A stretch of DNA of 9,413 nt from an uncultured Gemmatimonadota bacterium (GTDB lineage: Bacteria > Gemmatimonadota > Gemmatimonadetes > Gemmatimonadales > Gemmatimonadaceae), in contig CAMPKM010000087.1 in NCBI GenBank assembly GCA_946887155.1, positions 1 to 9,413 of the forward strand. The letters run 5' to 3'. Positions 6,610-9,413 of the stretch are shown here, piece after piece. The position numbers and the translations under genes were made by a program. Numbering within the stretch: the stretch's first letter is position 1; each line of letters begins with the position of its first letter. The notes below the pieces were generated by a model. That model was not told where the DNA came from. It worked only from the letters and a program-made list of their open reading frames with translations, and searched no databases.

Positions 6610-8397
6610 TCAGGGAGTAACCCCGAGCGCATGGACCGCGTACCACACCGAATACGCCAGGAGGCCGCCTAACGCTGCATCCGTGCCGTTGGCCGTGGCC
6701 CGGCCGGTTGCATCCACTTCCTCGGCGGCCAGTCCCAGGTGGAGCGGCGCGCGCCGCAACCACTGCAGGACTTCCCTCGCGTCCGGACCCATCAGCCGCG
6801 CGCACTGCTGGACGAGAAACTTCGGTTCGAGGTCGAGCGACCGGACGGTACGGCGATACGCCGAGTCGCTGCGATCCACCATGTCATACAGCGGCAACCA
6901 CAGGACGGACACGAGCGGATCGTCATCGGCAACGGCTTCGCCGGACAGGTTGATAGCCGACACGAAGTGCGGCTTGCCGTCGCGTTCCGAGATGAACTGC
7001 CGCCGGAGGGCCGCGCGCACCGCCTCCGGTTCCTGCACCTCACGCGCCGTTTCCTCGTCGAGCGTACGGCGGAAGACATCCAGCGCCTGCGCGACGACCG
7101 CGTTCCCGTGCAGCGTGAACGGAAAGGCGGCAGGTTGACCTGAGGGAGTGACCTCGGTCGAGTACAACGGGACTTGGTCGTGGCGGCGCGCGCCGATGTC
7201 TTCGCTCGACGCATACAATGCGTCGGCGAGAATCGGTTCCTCGACGATCTGGTCGTCTCCCGTCTCCCGGATGTACCGGTCCGTCGCCAGCGCGTATGAC
7301 GCGGCCCCCTCGATGCAGAAGCCCGGCTCGAACAGGGTGCCGTCGAAGTACCGGACGCCGCTCCCTGGCGCGTAACCGTGGAGCTCGCAGGCGCGCAGCA
7401 ACAGTTCGCGCGCAAGCGGCGCGTCGGCGAGTTGCACGGCCGGTATCGTCCAGGTGAGCGCTTCCCACTCTCGCGCGGTGACGCCCCGTCCGTGCCACGG
7501 TGCGCGACTGCGCACGAGATAGAAATGGGCGTCGTCGAGTGCGCGACCAACGCCAAAGAAATAGGCGAGCAGCAGGTTGCGGTTGAGCAGCCCGTCTACC
7601 CCCTCGTTCCCGGTCGATTGTTCCAGGGACCGGATCGCGTCGCGCGTCGCCACGAGCAGCGAACGCCACCCGCGTCGCCGCATGACCGCGGTCGTGGCCT
7701 CGGCGCCGTCTCCTTCCGGACCGACCGCGAGGTAAAAGGCGGTCTCCGCGTGTCCGCCGGCGGGGGCACGCACCTGCCGCGTGACCGCATAACGAGCCGG
7801 GCCCTCGGCGGCGGTGGTGACGACCGCATCGCCGTCGGCGGCGATCGCCAGCGCAACCAGGCCGGGCAACGCGCTCCCTTCGAGGATGACAGCGCTGGAG
7901 TCGCCCCGCCGGACGACATGATGATCTTCGAACGCGCGTGGCGTGCGGACACGGAGTTGCCGGTGCCCAAGCTCGCCCTCGAGACCGATCGTGAGGCGCG
8001 CTTCGCGAGGACCGCGGTTCTCGACGGCGATCGCGTAGACCAGGCCCGCCGTGTCGGCGTCGCGGCCGTACGGGGCAAAGATCGTGGCGCGAATCACCAT
8101 GTCCCCGACCGTCGACGTGAACGTGGGAATCCAGCCAGACACGCGCTCCCACGCGAGCGCCCCCTCACCGAGCGGAACCGGTTCGCCACCCATCTGTAGC
8201 ACCGGACGCGCCAGGGCCGGACCGCGGCCGGACTCGAAGTCGGCGCTGCCCGCGAACTCGACGGCGGAGCGCGACCCTCGGTGCAGGACGCCGAGCGCAT
8301 GGATGCCGCCGTCGGCGGGATGGATGCAGGGCACGGCCACCCAGTGGTTGCCCGTGATCTGCCATGGTACAGGAGGAATCGGCGTTGACGAGATCAT
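6610..8397 (-). CDS. Six-hairpin glycosidase-like protein, unassigned glycoside hydrolase-type
   Basis: This 595-residue protein has no evident signal peptide and is probably cytoplasmic. Residues 1 to about 225 are beta-rich, as in the N-terminal beta-sandwich of several (alpha/alpha)6 glycosidases. Residues about 245-595 look like a helical barrel. They include GLLNRNLLLAYFFGVGRAL (269-287), REWEALTWTIPAVQLAD (309-325), a block at 350-369 with YFDGTLFEPGFCIEGAASYA, and DDDPLVSVLWLPLYDMVDR (491-509). The last resembles the DD-x-P-SLL-LPY region of GH125 and related six-hairpin enzymes. Acidic residues such as Asp352, Glu357 and Glu363 are candidate catalytic groups, unproven. The ATG at 8397 is preferred. 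The frame is open to 8928, but the extra 177 residues are S/R-rich, lie antiparallel to the next gene and look non-coding. The specific sugar substrate and GH family are not recognised. Confidence 0.75.
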   Translation of the reverse strand: MISSTPIPPVPWQITGNHWVAVPCIHPADGGIHALGVLHRGSRSAVEFAGSADFESGRGPALARPVLQMGGEPVPLGEGALAWERVSGWIPTFTSTVGDMVIRATIFAPYGRDADTAGLVYAIAVENRGPREARLTIGLEGELGHRQLRVRTPRAFEDHHVVRRGDSSAVILEGSALPGLVALAIAADGDAVVTTAAEGPARYAVTRQVRAPAGGHAETAFYLAVGPEGDGAEATTAVMRRRGWRSLLVATRDAIRSLEQSTGNEGVDGLLNRNLLLAYFFGVGRALDDAHFYLVRSRAPWHGRGVTAREWEALTWTIPAVQLADAPLARELLLRACELHGYAPGSGVRYFDGTLFEPGFCIEGAASYALATDRYIRETGDDQIVEEPILADALYASSEDIGARRHDQVPLYSTEVTPSGQPAAFPFTLHGNAVVAQALDVFRRTLDEETAREVQEPEAVRAALRRQFISERDGKPHFVSAINLSGEAVADDDPLVSVLWLPLYDMVDRSDSAYRRTVRSLDLEPKFLVQQCARLMGPDAREVLQWLRRAPLHLGLAAEEVDATGRATANGTDAALGGLLAYSVWYAVHALGVTP

Positions 8398-8470
8398 GCC
8401 GTTAGTTTCGTACGCGGTCGCGCGACGCACCGGCGCGGTCTGCACCAGCCATCGGACAACGCAAGTTACC
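8398..8470. promoter_or_regulatory. Short divergent promoter region
   Basis: Seventy-three bases separate the starts of the glycosidase-like gene (minus) and the outer-membrane-like gene (plus), so promoters for both should lie here or just inside the genes. I find no convincing -35/-10 pair or operator. If the plus-strand gene starts at the later GTG (8522), the region grows to 124 bases. Function is inferred from gene orientation. Confidence 0.3.
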
Positions 8471-9413
8471 GTGCCGCTTCCGAAGTACAACGGATCGAAG
8501 ACGCGCCGCGCGCTGCGGTTGGTGTCCCGCGCGGGACGATTGCCCGTGATCGCACTGGCGTTGCACGTGCTCGTGCCACCGGACGCGAGTGCGCAACGGG
8601 TCGTCGGTCCGTGGGAAGACGCGACCATCGCCCCGCGGGGCCGATTGCGCGCCGGTATCACGCTCCGCTTCGAGCAGTGGAAGGAGCGCTTTTCGCGTTT
8701 CGACAGTTCGCGTGAGGCGTTAGGTACCGACCTCACGCTCGACAGCCTCGGCGCGGGCGTTCTCCCGTTTGTCGGAGGCTTGTCACCCGCCCTGTCGACG
8801 CTCACCGGCAACCCTGCACCACCGCTGACGCTCGGGTCGCTCGAGACCCACGTCGACGTCACGCAAACCACGACACCCATCTCCCTGGAGTATGGCCTGA
8901 CGTCGAAGCTGGGACTCCAGGTGCTCATTCCCTATGTGAAGAATCGGGTCCACGTGCTCGCGAACGTGAACCCGAACGGCATTGGCGGAACCATCGGCTT
9001 CAATCCGGCCCGGGAAATCGCCGGCGCCCGGCAGCAGAATGACCTGGTCACCAGCGCGCTCGGGAATGCTTCGTCGACGCTCAGCAGCGAATTGACGCGC
9101 TGTACCGGCAGCAGCGACCCCACGTGCGCAGCCATCAACGCCGATCGCACGGGCGCGATGGCGCTCGTACAGGCGGCGACCGAAGTCTCCAGCGCGCTCG
9201 CAACCGTCTATGGCACGCAGACCGCGGTGGGCAGCCACTACGTGCCGGTCAGCGGCAGCGCACTGCACACCGCCGTCGATGCGCGACTCACGAACCTCAA
9301 CACGCAATTCCGGACATTCCTTGGCGCGCCGCCCTCGGGCGAGTGGATCGGCGACCGCCCGGTTGCGGCCGTCCCGCTGGCGGCCGGTGGTCTCGCCGCC
9401 CTGTTCAGCGACC
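8471..9413 (+). CDS. Exported, probable outer-membrane beta-barrel protein (3' end cut by window edge)
   Basis: The frame is open from 8471 to the window end, giving 314 visible residues. A signal peptide is evident: basic N-region, hydrophobic core LPVIALALHVLV, and cleavage after ASA at about residue 41, just before QRVVGP. Starting at the GTG at 8522 would shorten this to a more typical 24-residue signal; the ATG at 8396 is also in frame but has poorer codon use. After the signal, alternating segments such as GRLRAGITLRFEQWKERF and PISLEYGLTSKLGLQVLIPY (136-155) look like barrel strands with the motif EYG-T-x-LGL found in bacterial outer-membrane transporters and phenol-pathway MetA-like proteins. 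Residues about 183-250 form a long helical insert with Cys211 and Cys219, perhaps a disulfide. No ribosome site is visible. Family and cargo are unknown. Confidence 0.72.
   Translation, partial: MPLPKYNGSKTRRALRLVSRAGRLPVIALALHVLVPPDASAQRVVGPWEDATIAPRGRLRAGITLRFEQWKERFSRFDSSREALGTDLTLDSLGAGVLPFVGGLSPALSTLTGNPAPPLTLGSLETHVDVTQTTTPISLEYGLTSKLGLQVLIPYVKNRVHVLANVNPNGIGGTIGFNPAREIAGARQQNDLVTSALGNASSTLSSELTRCTGSSDPTCAAINADRTGAMALVQAATEVSSALATVYGTQTAVGSHYVPVSGSALHTAVDARLTNLNTQFRTFLGAPPSGEWIGDRPVAAVPLAAGGLAALFSD

Noticed and set aside
8398..8928. N-terminal extension of the glycosidase-like frame (177 residues)
   Set aside because: It lies antiparallel to a gene with a clear signal peptide and barrel-like strands, and its composition (Ser/Arg/Pro-rich, no recognisable fold) is that of a non-coding shadow frame in GC-rich DNA.
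1..9413. Search for CRISPR arrays, insertion sequences, phage or toxin-antitoxin/defence genes
   Set aside because: No regularly spaced repeats, transposase motifs, terminal inverted repeats or recognisable defence domains were seen. The tRNA has no flanking duplicate of its 3' end or integrase that would indicate an attachment site.

Overview
This GC-rich (roughly 63-65%), gene-dense bacterial window holds seven protein genes and one tRNA. No mobile elements, CRISPR arrays or phage genes were seen. The gene types (archaeal/fungal-type aspartate-semialdehyde dehydrogenase beside an M20 deacylase, a stand-alone Fe-hydrogenase-like domain protein, a secreted M20D amidohydrolase, an HExxH lipoprotein and a secreted beta-barrel-like protein) suggest a diderm soil or sediment bacterium such as Gemmatimonadota, or less likely Acidobacteriota. 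This placement rests on recalled family distribution and is tentative.

Left part, minus strand (1-1827): an M20 ArgE/DapE/LysK-type deacylase is followed by asd, which runs off the left edge. They share an ATGA stop/start overlap, with a GGAG ribosome site inside the end of the first gene. This looks like an amino-acid biosynthesis operon (aspartate family, with lysine or arginine). Divergently, at 1967, a protein related to the iron-only hydrogenase large-subunit C-terminal domain begins. Its reading frame appears broken by a one-base loss near 2787-2789. The natural C-terminus is visible in the next frame and ends at 2871.

Middle, plus strand (2947-5536): a 529-residue exported M20D amidohydrolase is followed by three copies of an octamer and a strong inverted repeat that may be a terminator. 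A lipoprotein with an HEMLH metallopeptidase-like motif comes next. It converges on a minus-strand GNAT acetyltransferase with two N-terminal membrane segments, and a small hairpin spans the convergence point.

Right part: tRNA-Leu(UAA) lies on the minus strand at 6396-6478. A 595-residue six-hairpin glycosidase-like protein follows on the minus strand. Divergent from it is a secreted, probably outer-membrane protein that runs off the right edge.

Most of this is ordinary chromosomal content, and I see no convincing new multi-gene system. The points most worth a second look are the frameshifted hydrogenase-like gene, the Cys-to-Glu replacement in the M20D metal motif, the membrane-anchored acetyltransferase, and the uncharacterised glycosidase/outer-membrane divergent pair.
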